In this document: piece by piece, positions 11,601-23,600 of the stretch
Layout: the number at the start of each line of letters is the position of its first letter
Position numbering within the stretch: position 1 is the first letter of the stretch
DNA from: Acanthaster planci
Taxonomy: Eukaryota; Echinodermata; Asteroidea; Valvatida; Acanthasteridae
Length of the DNA stretch: 64,000 bases
Direction: 5' to 3'
Assembly: GCF_001949145.1 (NCBI RefSeq)
Contig: NW_019091405.1
Location: forward strand, 1,180,457-1,244,456
Position numbers and translations under genes: made by a program
Notes under the pieces: model-generated
What the model saw: only the letters and a program-made list of their open reading frames with translations
Told to the model about the DNA's origin: nothing
Database searches by the model: none

Positions 11601-14600
11601 TTGAAACAAGTTGACAAATTAGATTGAGATATTTTAAATTCAGAAGGAAATAGTGTGTCCATCAGTGTTATGGAAGTGCATAGGTAAGATAAGTAGGTCA
11701 TTGAATGACGGAATAGTTCTGCCGGTTCAGCCAGTTGTACTGGTTCTGCCAGTTTTGCCAGGATGTTATCAGTGTGGAAAATAAAATTTGTATCCACCTA
11801 GACTAAATATGTTTGCCCACAGTGGTTAAGGAGCGACCCATAACAACTGGCATCCCATCCAGGGGAAATAGAAGTGATATTCTTGTGGTTTAAACCCGAT
11901 ATGAACACCTACCTGACAACTCAATTTATTGGCTCAGACCAGACCGACAACACGAGTGGCCTTGAGTGCTGGTGGGCTGTTACAGGGAACATGTGCTTTC
12001 TTTGGTACTGGAAGGGGTTGTGTAAAGTTGACATCGATGTAGCTTCATCGGTCTTTCTCCATCGGTCTTTTGTCATTGCACTTTTATCATCGCTCTTTTT
12101 TCATTGCTCTTTCTTCATCGATCAAGAGAGATCGATCGATACAGGGAACAATTGATCGATGTTGAAGAACGATTGATCGACGTAGAAGAACGATCGATCG
12201 ATGCAAGGGAAGGATCGATTGATATAGGGGAACGATCGATCTATATTGATTAACGATCGATGTGTTGCCTCCAAGTTGCCTCTCTGTTGCCTCTTTGGCG
12301 TTCCATATACAGATGCTGTTCAATTTTGACACTCAGGCTGACAAGAGTGTCACTAAGGGAGGTTTGAGATGGGTGGGTGACTCACATTAGTCACTGCTTT
12401 AGGGAAAGGCTTGTCATGTAGTAGCAGTCTTCCTTAATTGACAGGGAACATATCATACACGCACATGTATGTAACATGAATGGAAGGGAAGAATTAAGGC
12501 TTGTGAAGGAGAAATCAGAAAACCTGCAACTTGGGAAGTGTGAATTAAAAAGACTTTCTCCAAATGACAATGTGTTTGTCCCATTGTTTTCCTACATACA
12601 TGCACCGTACTTCTCTTGCCAATAGCAAGAATCTGATTAACCCTCGTTCTTCATTATTCCTAACTCCTTAGTGTCTTTTACTGGGTACTGGACCAAATCT
12701 ATCAAAATCCAACACTCCCTGCGTAGTATTCATTTCTTGCTAGAAAGCCCATTTCTAGCTTGATGGTCATTGTTGATGAACTTATCACACACAGCTTACA
12801 TGAAATCATTTGTACTCTTGCCATGACAACATGCACTGAATGCCCCGACAGTGCTTCAGGCCTCCTGTACCAAGTCCATCATAATCCATCAAAAAGTGAA
12901 AATGGATTTTGGTGCATCTGGGTGGTCAGGGATCATTTCTGCCTGAACCTTCCCAAGTCTAGTAAACTCAGCGCCGGTTGTAATATGCTGGCACAAATTA
13001 ACAAACGCTGGTTTGTTAAAGGTTAAGGACAGTGAAGTAGTCTGAAGGTACTTGCTCCTGGCGTCTGCAATACTGTATGGGCAGCCTTTAAGGCAAAAAC
13101 GACAGCACTAAAAATTTAAATAGAAAAGCGTAAATTAACCAAGACAAGAATGTGACATAATCGATACATGCATGTACCAAAAGTCATAATTAAGATTAGC
13201 AATACATGGTTGCAACAATTAGCGGTTAATTTGGACAGTGTTATGGAAACGTGCTCATAACGGAGGTTGGAGGTGAAGTGAAAAGCTGTCCCCCAGTATA
13301 TGGTCAGATGGACAATGTACATGAACATCTACTCCTGTAATAAAATGTACTGTACATGTACATCTGCCATCTTTGCTTGCTTTTCTGGATGGTCAAAAAA
13401 ATTGGTGCAAGAGAATTTTGGTCAAATTTTTTTAATACTGTGTAGGGCTCCAGCTGGCAAAATTTAAATAAATGCCAAGGTTTTAGCTAAATGCAGACGT
13501 TTGCAGCCACTTTTATGGTTTTTTTGGCAGCACTAAGTATAGAAATTTTTTAATCTCTTGAATAGGAGCTATTTTAATATCCTAACAGGGCATGTTCCAA
13601 TGGGAGTCATGCAGGAAAAGCAATGTGTACAGGAGGTGTGCCCTATCAATGTGGCCAAATCCTGAGTTGCATGCGTACTTTGTTAAACTGAAGCTGGTAT
13701 TGGAATGACCTTACCTTATTGAAATGTGTACATATTCACCCCTTCAAGTCTGTCAGGTGCTGTTGTTAGTGACTGGTACAGTGTAGGGCAATAGGCAAAG
13801 ATTTTGGCTTGTCACTATAGCCAAAGCTACGGTGTTTCCTGAACTTCATTGCAATTTTGACATTCTCTGAATTGCAATTTCCAAGACAGGCATTGTTTAA
13901 TCAATTTGTTAATCCCTGAAAAATCATCACTTTTTATTGCACAAAATCTGTTCACACCCTCGGAAAGTGTCCCCCTCCCCGAAAAAAAATTACTAGAATG
14001 AAATGAGTTTGTCTTTCAAAAATGGGAATTTACTTGTCTTGTTTTTCAGACGTAAGATCCTTCAAATACATCTTTCTGAGGGGCTCCACGACATCGGATT
14101 ACCTAACTGGCAGTTGACCCTTTGCCTTCTCCTGGCTTGGGCGTTGGTGTATTTGTGCGTTTTCAAGGGTGTGAAAAGCTCCGGAAAGGTTAGTCTGACC
14201 AAAGAAAATTAGACAGACATCCTGACCTGACAGATGCCCGAGGGAGGACCGTCCTAGTGGCAGGGGGCAGGTTGGGACAGGTGATGAGGGGGGCATGAAC
14301 CCGTGGAAAGAATTAATGAGACAGACAGGATGAACTGGGCTAGGCCAGGCAAGGCTGGGATAGCTAGGAAGAGAAAACAAGAAGAATATTCAGCACAGAT
14401 TCTCACTGTATTTGAAACCTGTTCCCTTGGTCAATGTCCCAATCAGTTTTTTCCCAATCATTAGACATGTTCCTGTGTTGTGTAAAGTTTTTATCATGTT
14501 TCTCTTTTTGTGCAGTTTGTTAGCAAAGCAGTTGGGCTCCCACTCCCACCCATCCCCATTGCAAATCAGTCTAGCACTGATTACCAACCTTCAAAAAAAA

Positions 14601-17600
14601 TCCCCACCCAGATTCCCTCCCCCCCCAAATGGAAGGTTCCATTCTCTCATGTTGACCTTCATTTTGGGTGCACTGTGTTCTGGCCAATTTTCAGATTTGG
14701 TTTCTGTTCTTGGAAGAGTACTTTTTTGCTGCATGTATGTGTATTTTAGAGTGACAATTACACCAGTTGTCCTTATCCCTTTTCCGAACATATTTTGTCA
14801 TTCAGTGTTTTATCTCTAGTCGTAATGGCAGACCTCCGATCGTTTAAAGGGGATGGGCCTTGCCTGGAAGATTTCTTGTAAAACATGCATCAACACATTA
14901 AACAAACATACATATAACAAGAAAATACATCTGCATAATCTCAAAATGCATGGAAAGATGTTAAAAATTATAGTTTTCATGACCCTATTTCACTCCCTTC
15001 TCAGAGTAAAAGCTAAACAACAGCCTTCGGGTACAGAAAGTTGTCTGAAGAAATTCCCAAGAACCGGGACGCCTTAGGACGGAATCCTTTATCTGTGACT
15101 GTTTACTGTTATGCAACGACATGTCAACGTGTATGTAATGCAATAGCGTTAGTGTGTACAATCATGCCAGACTCAAACGACGATAATTCCAGCATTGATG
15201 CTTTTTCCAATTACGACAGGGATCAGTTGTCATGTTCGTCTCATTCATTTGACAAAGAAAGTATCATTAGAGGAGCTGATGATGAGGCACAAGAAATATT
15301 GCCTTCTCAGTTCGAACCAGAATACACTCAGGAAGAGATTTTGCAACTCGAGGCTGTTGATCACATTCACAGGCATGGCGGCGACTTGGAGGATGGACAA
15401 CAAACCACTGACTAATTTTAGAGTTTTGCCCTGCCCGAAGTGTATTACAACACTGTATGCTCTTTATTCTGTTTTCTGTGTAGTCCATCCAGCACCAATA
15501 TAATAGGCACACAGGAAAAAAAAACCAACGAATGCAACCTTAATTGTTTAACATAAGCCTTTGTTGGGAGGATTACCCAGGGCCTTTTCTTAGCAATGAG
15601 GAAAAACTGTTATATTGAATGCCTTTCCCGACTGACAACATCAAGTTGTTCAGCGAGGTCTGGTCAAAACTCCAAGTTACAGAGAGTTGGGTTATGAATG
15701 CATGTAACACCTGATCTTTGTTACGAGTCCTCTTTATCTAGATCTTCTGAAAGTTTATGGGTAATGTAAAATGAAAGAACACTAGGCTATTTGGCAAAGT
15801 AGTGTGTCAGCACCCGCAACAATACACATACATTGTACACTACAACTGTTAGTACCACTGCTATTGTTTTTAAGCAATGTACACGTGATAATAATGTATA
15901 CAATGTATGTGTACATTTACATGTAAACATGTACACCCTCTGTTTTCTGAAAGCTTGCAATGAAAACTGTGCTTCATGTCCATTCATGTACATGTACATG
16001 TGCCAATCTATACACATAATATGTGCTGGTATTCTAGACACTAGACAGGCACTGTTGCAGTGTCTCTGTGAAGTCATCCAGGCAAGACATGGTTCAGTGT
16101 TTAGGTTTGTCTCAAAACTAACTAAAAACCCAAACTGAATCACTGAAAGCAGTTCCGGGTATGGATTGCATGCTTGCTTATTGAGATACATGTACATTGT
16201 AAACTTGCATGGTGAGGCCAGCAAAATCTTTTAGTTATCAGTTTTTTTGTGCATAAACCAATGCATCACTGATATTCTCTTCCTAGAATTACATCATCAC
16301 AGTTTGCTCATGAATATGGAATTCCCATTGGCATTAGAAACCAACGCGACAGTAAAGTACCCTTTAAAGCAGTTTAAAATACACTAAAATAATACCCTTT
16401 CCAATGCACAACGGTGCATTTTGGAAATTTGTATTTAAAAAAATTGCAGTGACCCTCATCTAAGGTATCCTTTTGGAGTGACTGGAGCTTTCCACTACAA
16501 TATATTGTTTGATTAAAGTTGGAGTTTGTAACCACTATTGTTAGCAACAATTTATCAACATGATAGGGAAAGATTAGTCTTTTTCTCATTGCGTCATCAT
16601 CCAGTGCATGGTTTTCAAGTAAGTGCTAATACAGGAAGGATGGACTTTAGTTCCCCCTCGCGTTTATGAACATGTTTCTGAAACTCTGAAACATTTTGTT
16701 TTCAAATTTTAAAAGGCCACACTATTTTAAACTTTTTAGATTCTGCATGAACAGGCAGCTGTGTGGGAGGATTGGAATAAAAATGGAAATGAAATTCACT
16801 TTTAAATCCATGTCAACCAATTGTGTATTTGTTGAGTGGGTGGGTAATTACAAAAACTGGCTATAGGCTGGAGACAGACATGCTTTCTCGCTATAAACTG
16901 TTAATGGTTAATTGTGTGATTTTATTTTTTTACGACGCTGAGCTCCGCTGTAATTGCAAGTGCAGTGGGAAAAAATCTTTAAAATTGGCTATAAAACTTG
17001 AATCTTTTATTTTTCCATGCGGCCAAAAATAATGTAAGCTGATTTATAATCCTAAAATTGCAAAGACAAATAAAAGTGATCTGAAATCAACATTTATGTA
17101 CAACCTGCTTTGTACATTAAAGCCGGAGGCAAAGGCAGACTTGATACCGAACTTAACCTCGACCGAAACACAATACAGTACGCCATTACAGTGTATGCAC
17201 CAAAATTCAGTGTTTTGGGTTAATATGGGGATGTGTTGAATAGTTTAATAGTTTATTGATTATTGCATGTTATTTATTTTCAAATTGAATATTCTTGGAT
17301 AAAAATTAATCAAAAGGGAACAAATTCATTTATTTGGTTGCAAAATTGCTGTCCAAAAGCATATTTCAAGGTACATGTATTAATGTGCATGATGGTATAA
17401 TTGTCGGGTCCCTTATTTCACCTCTTGTACTGTGAAAACCAACCAGACTTAACAACAGGTGGCAAAATTAGGGACCCGGTGACTGTACTGTCATGGACAT
17501 TACATGTACATTATTAATAAACCTAAAAGCAGCTAATACCTCTTGAGTATACGCCAAACAGTAAAAGCCAAGAAGTGCCAAGAAGTACTATTCCTTCCAT

Positions 17601-20600
17601 TTTCTTCTTTCCTTTTTGTAGTCAGGGAATAAATCACCAGTTAGGACCAAACAACAGTTAGACACTCAACCCCCCCCCCCCACACTCGATCAAGGACCGA
17701 TACCACCACACAAGCATGTACACTCTGTTTCTGCTTTTGTAGGGCATTGAACCAACTGGAAGGTCCTATAGAATATCAAGTAATAAATAGTCTGAATAGA
17801 ATATCAAGTGATGGATAGTCCTTTTAGTGTTGAACCAACTTGTTTGGTCTATTTTCTCTGTGTTAAGCATACATGTACATGTAGAGCGAACCTGGTGTAC
17901 TCAAGTGCATGTGGGTTATTCTATGAATTTGGGAGTCCAGGTTTTCCTATCCTTGTTATGTCTGATATACACGCATGTGACCAGCTCCACAAAAATGGGT
18001 ATTGTGGGACATTTATTTCAAAATGAATCACATACACATTTGAATTGGTTACATTCATTTTAAGGTATAATTTGGGGTCAGTTTGAACCCTGTGGCATTT
18101 TGCAATCTGGAGATATATTGATTTTTGCATAATCATATCATACACATTAACAGTATTGCTTCGAGAGATACAGCCCTTTAAACATAGGAAGTGGAAAAAG
18201 AAATTAGCCAAGAAGAAAGTCTCTTGATACCCATAACAACAGTTAGGGTTTCTTGTATGAACTGTGAAAGTACTGATATAATAAAAGCCAATAAACCAAG
18301 AAGTAAAAAATCACCCTCTCCATGTACAAAAGCCCTACATGTAGTAAATGAAATAGCACAGTGTCCCTTAATACCCTTTTTCGCAGAGCGGGTCACATAT
18401 GATTTAGTATGTGTGGAACACATTCATGAATTTCCAAGAGTTATCAAGTCATGCAAATGACCAGCAAAATAAATAAAAGTAGTTTTAAATAAATTTCAGT
18501 ATCTCTTGTCAAATTAAACTGGTCAGGCACAAAAGGTTCATCGCTATCATTATTATTTATTTGACCAATCAGGCCTGTAGGCTGGGAGGGGGCTCGGGAA
18601 TTTAAAAGACCCCCCCTCTCTTCTGAGTTCCGCTCGTTGGTGGTTTTTTAATAAATACAATTTTGAATACTATAATTTTCGGAATACAAGCTGTGGCTTT
18701 TTACGTTGATTCTTACACTGAAAATGTCCCTGCGACTTATAATCCGGGCGGCTTTATATGACAACATTTGAAGAATGAAAATAGTCACTAAACATGGCGC
18801 CGGTGCCTCAACGCAGCCTAGCCTGGGCTGCTGTCACCACTGCAGCCAGCCATGTGTGCAAGGTTGGAGGTTGGTTTGAAGGAATCAAGAACAGCTGACT
18901 CTTTGATATGTGGTGGTATGGAGTTCTGTATCCTGGAGAAACTAAGGAGAGTGGAATGAAATGCTTGTGTCCAGGCAGAGAAATAACACAAACATACATC
19001 ACATGTTAGACCCCAAGGTCGAGTTCGGGCGGCCTGTTCTTGACACGGGTTTCTTGTTCTGGCGCTCGAATGGCAAGAACACGACTCAAGAACACTGTTC
19101 TCGGAGCAGGATCACACACCACCTCCTCGTCAGGGTTTGCAGGAACACACGGAAAAACTCGAGAGATTTTGATTTTTAACAGCTGCAAAAAGTCAAGAGA
19201 TGGCTTTCAAAGCCATAGACAATGGGAAGTTTTGCAAAATTAACATTCATTATTTTCCGTAACACAGAAATGAATGTTCCTGTTTATATAGAAAAGAATT
19301 CAGACCATCCAAACATTAACACTTGAATAATGTAGCTTGCATGGATGCCGTCATGTTGCATGTTGCTTATCACTAATTACCATCGATAACCGGTTGTTTG
19401 TTCCCGGCATTCGAGCGGCCGACCCACGAATAACAAATCGAGCTGTTCGTGAACATACAGGAACAAGCCACCCGAACTCGGCTGTAGAATGACCCATGCA
19501 TGGCCATAGCCATCTACATGTACACAGATTCCGCGTAATCCACATTGTACACACTGATATATGTATGCCCCTCATCATAGTCTCACTTGGTCGCTAAATA
19601 TTAAGAAAAAATATATTTTTATAGATCTTGTATTTAAACCATTTTTGTAGCACGGTAACATTTGGAGAGCCACTCGATTGTGATTAAGTTCGCATTTGGT
19701 AATCCATCAAGGCTGTTGCCACGGCAGTTGTTTATTGTTGTCTCATATGTTCTGTATTTGTTTATGCCTTAAGAAATAAGAAATGAAATGAATGAATGGA
19801 AAAACGTTACACATGCATGTATTAAAGTTCATTTGTACAATTTGCAGAGTTGTCAGTTTTTTTACTAATGCGAATCTTCAACTGTGAGTTCACACAATCA
19901 CTTCTGTTTTTAAAGTCCAAGCATGCAGTTCAGGGAAATACATTGCAGAGTATGATTGGGTTAGTTAGTGGAATATTTATGTTTATTTTACTCTGAGAAC
20001 AGATTTTGACAAAATGGAATAAATGAAAGTCAAAGTTGCCTCTAGTCTCAGAGAGTTTCAGTCACTTTTCATAAACATTTTAATTGGACATTCCATTTCT
20101 GCAGTGCAGCCATCACTTATGATCTACATGTAAGCCTTGTTCAGACAACTGAAAGTTTATTCAGGGTTTTATGCATGTACCCCTCTGCTCTGCCTCTCAA
20201 GACCTTCTGCAAGTTAAGACAAGCAAAATGAAGGCTTATGGCAACGAGGCCTTTTCTAGTTCCTTTAGTGCTCAACTCTTATGGAATCTCTTCCACTATC
20301 TTTGCGCTCTGAACCCTGTTTTGATACCTTTAACCCTAACCCCCTAGGGACCATTGAAATCCTGCATAACCTTGTTGGGTTTAGCGTGGTTAGGGTTAAA
20401 TGACATCTTAAAGCTTACTTTTTGAAAAGTTATCTTGACTTTTTCCAGTTTGGTTTATTTATATGCCTTTCTACTATAATTAGTTTGATTGGAGAGAATT
20501 CTTGCTAGTCTGGATACCATGCATATGCAATGATTCTGACTACTTGACGAATCAAGGGTCCGGTATCACCCCATGTCTATGTGACCAAGGCTGGATCAAT

Positions 20601-23600
20601 TCCTCCAGTTTTCCGGGAATAGCCGAAATATTACGAAGTCGTCCTGTCCATATTCGGTATGTTCGGATGGTACCATTGAGGTTGGGTTATTCCAGGCTGT
20701 GTAGGTAAGCTAGCTGTTGATGCAGGGACACCACCACAAGCTTTTTAGGTTCAATGCTTCAACAGCTTCAGTACCAAATGTCGCTATCCTGAAGGTCTCC
20801 TCGGTAATCTCCCGAGAGGAGAAGCTAGGAAGAATCAGGACCTGACGACGACTGCCCACACATACAGGGGGCTCCACTTGCATCATATATATTTATATCC
20901 ACGAATGATGCCTGACCTAAGATTTTTTATCAAGAGTCATCAGGGAATCTTTGAGCAGGGAACCAGACCAAATTCCAGTGGAAGTTTTCTTAACAGAAAG
21001 AATGCTTAAATTTCAGTTGTAGATTTTTCTTGTAGTAATAGTATTTCATTATGTAAAGCGCTTTGATATAACTCCTGTTATGAAAAGGGCTAAAAAATAT
21101 AAATTATATTGCTATTATTACCAATAAGGAGACCTGTTGGATGGTCCAGTTGTGATGCTTATTTTACGTTCACAGCAATGCACTTGTATACCGTAGTCAC
21201 ATGAGCTGCCATATGGACCATTGTTTCAAATTGCCTTATTGTGTTACATCTGAGTATATTGTGACATCCAGGTGTACACACATGCATACCTACACGTGTG
21301 AATAGAAATTTAACCCTTTTGGCCTTGACTTTTTGTGGGATGATAAAATTTTCCTCTGTTAATCGTAGACAAATACAGGAACAGTTACTGATGGGAATGC
21401 AAGTGTTTTATTCAGCATGTGGCGCGGGATACAAGTGCCCTGTGAAAAAGGAACATTTTTACAATATTTAGGCTAAAATGATATTTGTGGAGTTTGTTAA
21501 GAATTCATAATTAAGTACACATAGGTTCCTCTGGAATATTCAATCGTTGGTTATAATAGTCATCACAAATAGTGAAACTGCAGTCACTACTGTTAGGCTG
21601 GCATGCCCCCCCTCCCCCCCCCGGAAAGCTTCTAATCATCAGAGAAGTGCATGCAGTCTTGTAGGGCGATTCCATGGTAAAAGAGATGGATTGGCGTAGT
21701 GGTTCTTTCCTCGCCCTCTTCTTCTGTGGCTGGCTGTGATTTGTGGCTCTGTCCACATGTAGCTTTCAGTCCCAGCTACCTGATTCCACGGGTTTTACCC
21801 AGAATTTTCCTCTTGGGCTTTCATGCTTTCTTCAGGCTTGTGAGCTACAGCGCCTTGGGCGCTCAGTTGAGGAATCCTTGGTTTCATTACCAAAAATGAA
21901 TTTATAGTAATTACACGTTGACACATTGTGATGCACGTCAAAGGTTGTGTTGTGTGAATATCTTTATTAATAAAATAGACAAGAGACCAAGTGGATAATG
22001 GTGGTGTAAGAGTTCAGAGACCCAACCCAGACCTTCCCATGCGCAATTTGTTGGTCGCAACCATCTGGCTCATAGTGCGTACCAGTAATTTCACTCTGGC
22101 AGGAAATGTGGATGGCTTGCAGAGAGACAGAAGCACGTCACACCTGACACACCGGTTTATGTGCTGTTGCCAAAATATGCAAAAAACCGTTGAGCAATGT
22201 GGTGCAGAGCAGATGTGGTACCACCTGCTAAGTTTATTATCAGCATGCTTTCGTTGACAGCTTCTATGCAAGATAAAATTACCAGTAGCATATGATCCCT
22301 GGGTTCCAGTAGACCGTGGATTTATCCTTTGGAGTAGGAAAAGCGATGGATTTGCACCTACATGTAGTCCAAAGTTACACAACAAGTCACACCTCATCAG
22401 AATGCCTGGGGTGTGTGATTTTCATAGAAGTTTGACTTTTAAGTTCTACATAGGTTAAAATAATGTGCTGGTAATATTTAAGACACCTGCGGAGGAACGG
22501 GGGGGGCATTGTGCCCCCTTTGAAAACGCAGTTATTTTGCCCCCTTCCACTTTTTAGGCCTACATGTACCAGTCTTTGGAGGTGTACATTGCAACTTCAT
22601 TCTTTTCAGTCTAATGGCCGAAGTTGACCCCCACTTTTAAAACCGGTCTGTTGATTTAAGACCTATCATATTGAAAAGAAATGTCTGAAAAGAAGGACCA
22701 TACTAGTCGTGAATGGGAAGTTATGTTAAAATGTTCTTTTGTTGTGCTTTTTTCCCCTGTACCAGAATTCTCCATGATTTCTGAATGCAACAACACAGCA
22801 GAAAGGAATGACACAATAATTGGGACTCAAAGATTGTATGTTCCACCCGATCACCTTGCATATTATTCCTACACCTGAGAGTCATGTTCTCAGGATTCCT
22901 GGATGCTCTTTTCCTTGGTCCACAGGTGGTATATTTCACGGCTACGTTCCCGTACATCCTAATCACCATCCTGCTGGTCCGTGCAGTGACGCTGGAGAAC
23001 GCAAAGGAGGGACTGCTCTATTACGTAAAACCAGACCTCAATCGTCTCGCAGATGGGCAGGTGAGCTACCTGATGCTTTCGTCATTTGCTCCTTTTGTCC
23101 TTATTGTTTTATGTGGAACAAGACAGTAGAGGTATAAGGGTACTACTTTGTTACGTCAGATATTAAAAGAATGTTGCCTAATATAGAGGACATGTAGCAG
23201 TTGCTCCGTGTATCTCGGCATCTACAACTTTCAGTAACGGCTTTGCAAGGTGCATGTACATGTAGAATGTAAGTTGTCCTATCCCTGTGAGTGTCCATTG
23301 CACCACATTATTTTCATGCTCTCTGATTCTGAAATCAGCCGAAGAACATTTAACACTTACCGGTGTTATGGTTTCCTCCTGGTCCCTCACACGAAAACCC
23401 TCTATCTCCAAATACATACATTTACAGAGTCTCAGATTTGAATGTTCACTGAAATGTAAGCCAGGAAATTTCGAGTGGGCATAATACTTTCAAGCAAATT
23501 TGTGTGTTGTGCATGGTTTTTTTTCTTCAAATGTGACCAGATCTCACAAAATGATTCCCAAAGCCATTAAACCCAGCAAGCCCATGAAAATCTCCGTCAA

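Larger units (their letters stand above)
9430..12356. mobile_element. Large inverted-repeat (foldback-like) element
   Basis: Left arm about 9430-9880, right arm about 11845-12356, in opposite orientation. Shared blocks in order: GGAACGCCAAAGAGGC, CTTGGAGGCAACACATCGAT, an array of CGATCGATCGTTCCC-like words, GATGAAGAAAGAGC repeats, CTTCCAG(C/T)ACCAAA, CCACCAG(G/C)ACTCAAGGCCAC and GTCTGGTC-TGAGCCAA. The roughly 2-kb core holds a LINE fragment and a palindromic MITE. Arms built of short internal repeats recall foldback/TU elements, a class known from sea urchin. No transposase frame and no target duplication were identified; arm ends are approximate. Confidence 0.75.
6459..14049 (+). other. SLC6 intron between TM3 and TM4 exons, rich in mobile elements
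   Basis: 7.6 kb. Holds a minus-strand retroposon tail (8215-8300) and the large inverted repeat with nested LINE and MITE (9430-12356). The remainder has no recognised element or exon. Confidence 0.85.
14189..22925 (+). other. SLC6 intron between TM4 and TM5 exons
   Basis: 8.7 kb. Contains the FEPEYT frame (15164-15415), a small TIR hairpin (17403-17483), a MITE-like piece (18655-18770), an inverted-repeat element (19010-19490), a LINE 3' end (20195-21120) and a dispersed repeat (21825-21895). The rest shows nothing recognisable. Confidence 0.85.

Noticed and set aside
11384-11797. 137-codon minus-strand frame
   Set aside because: It runs through the 178-bp palindrome and has no protein-like motif.
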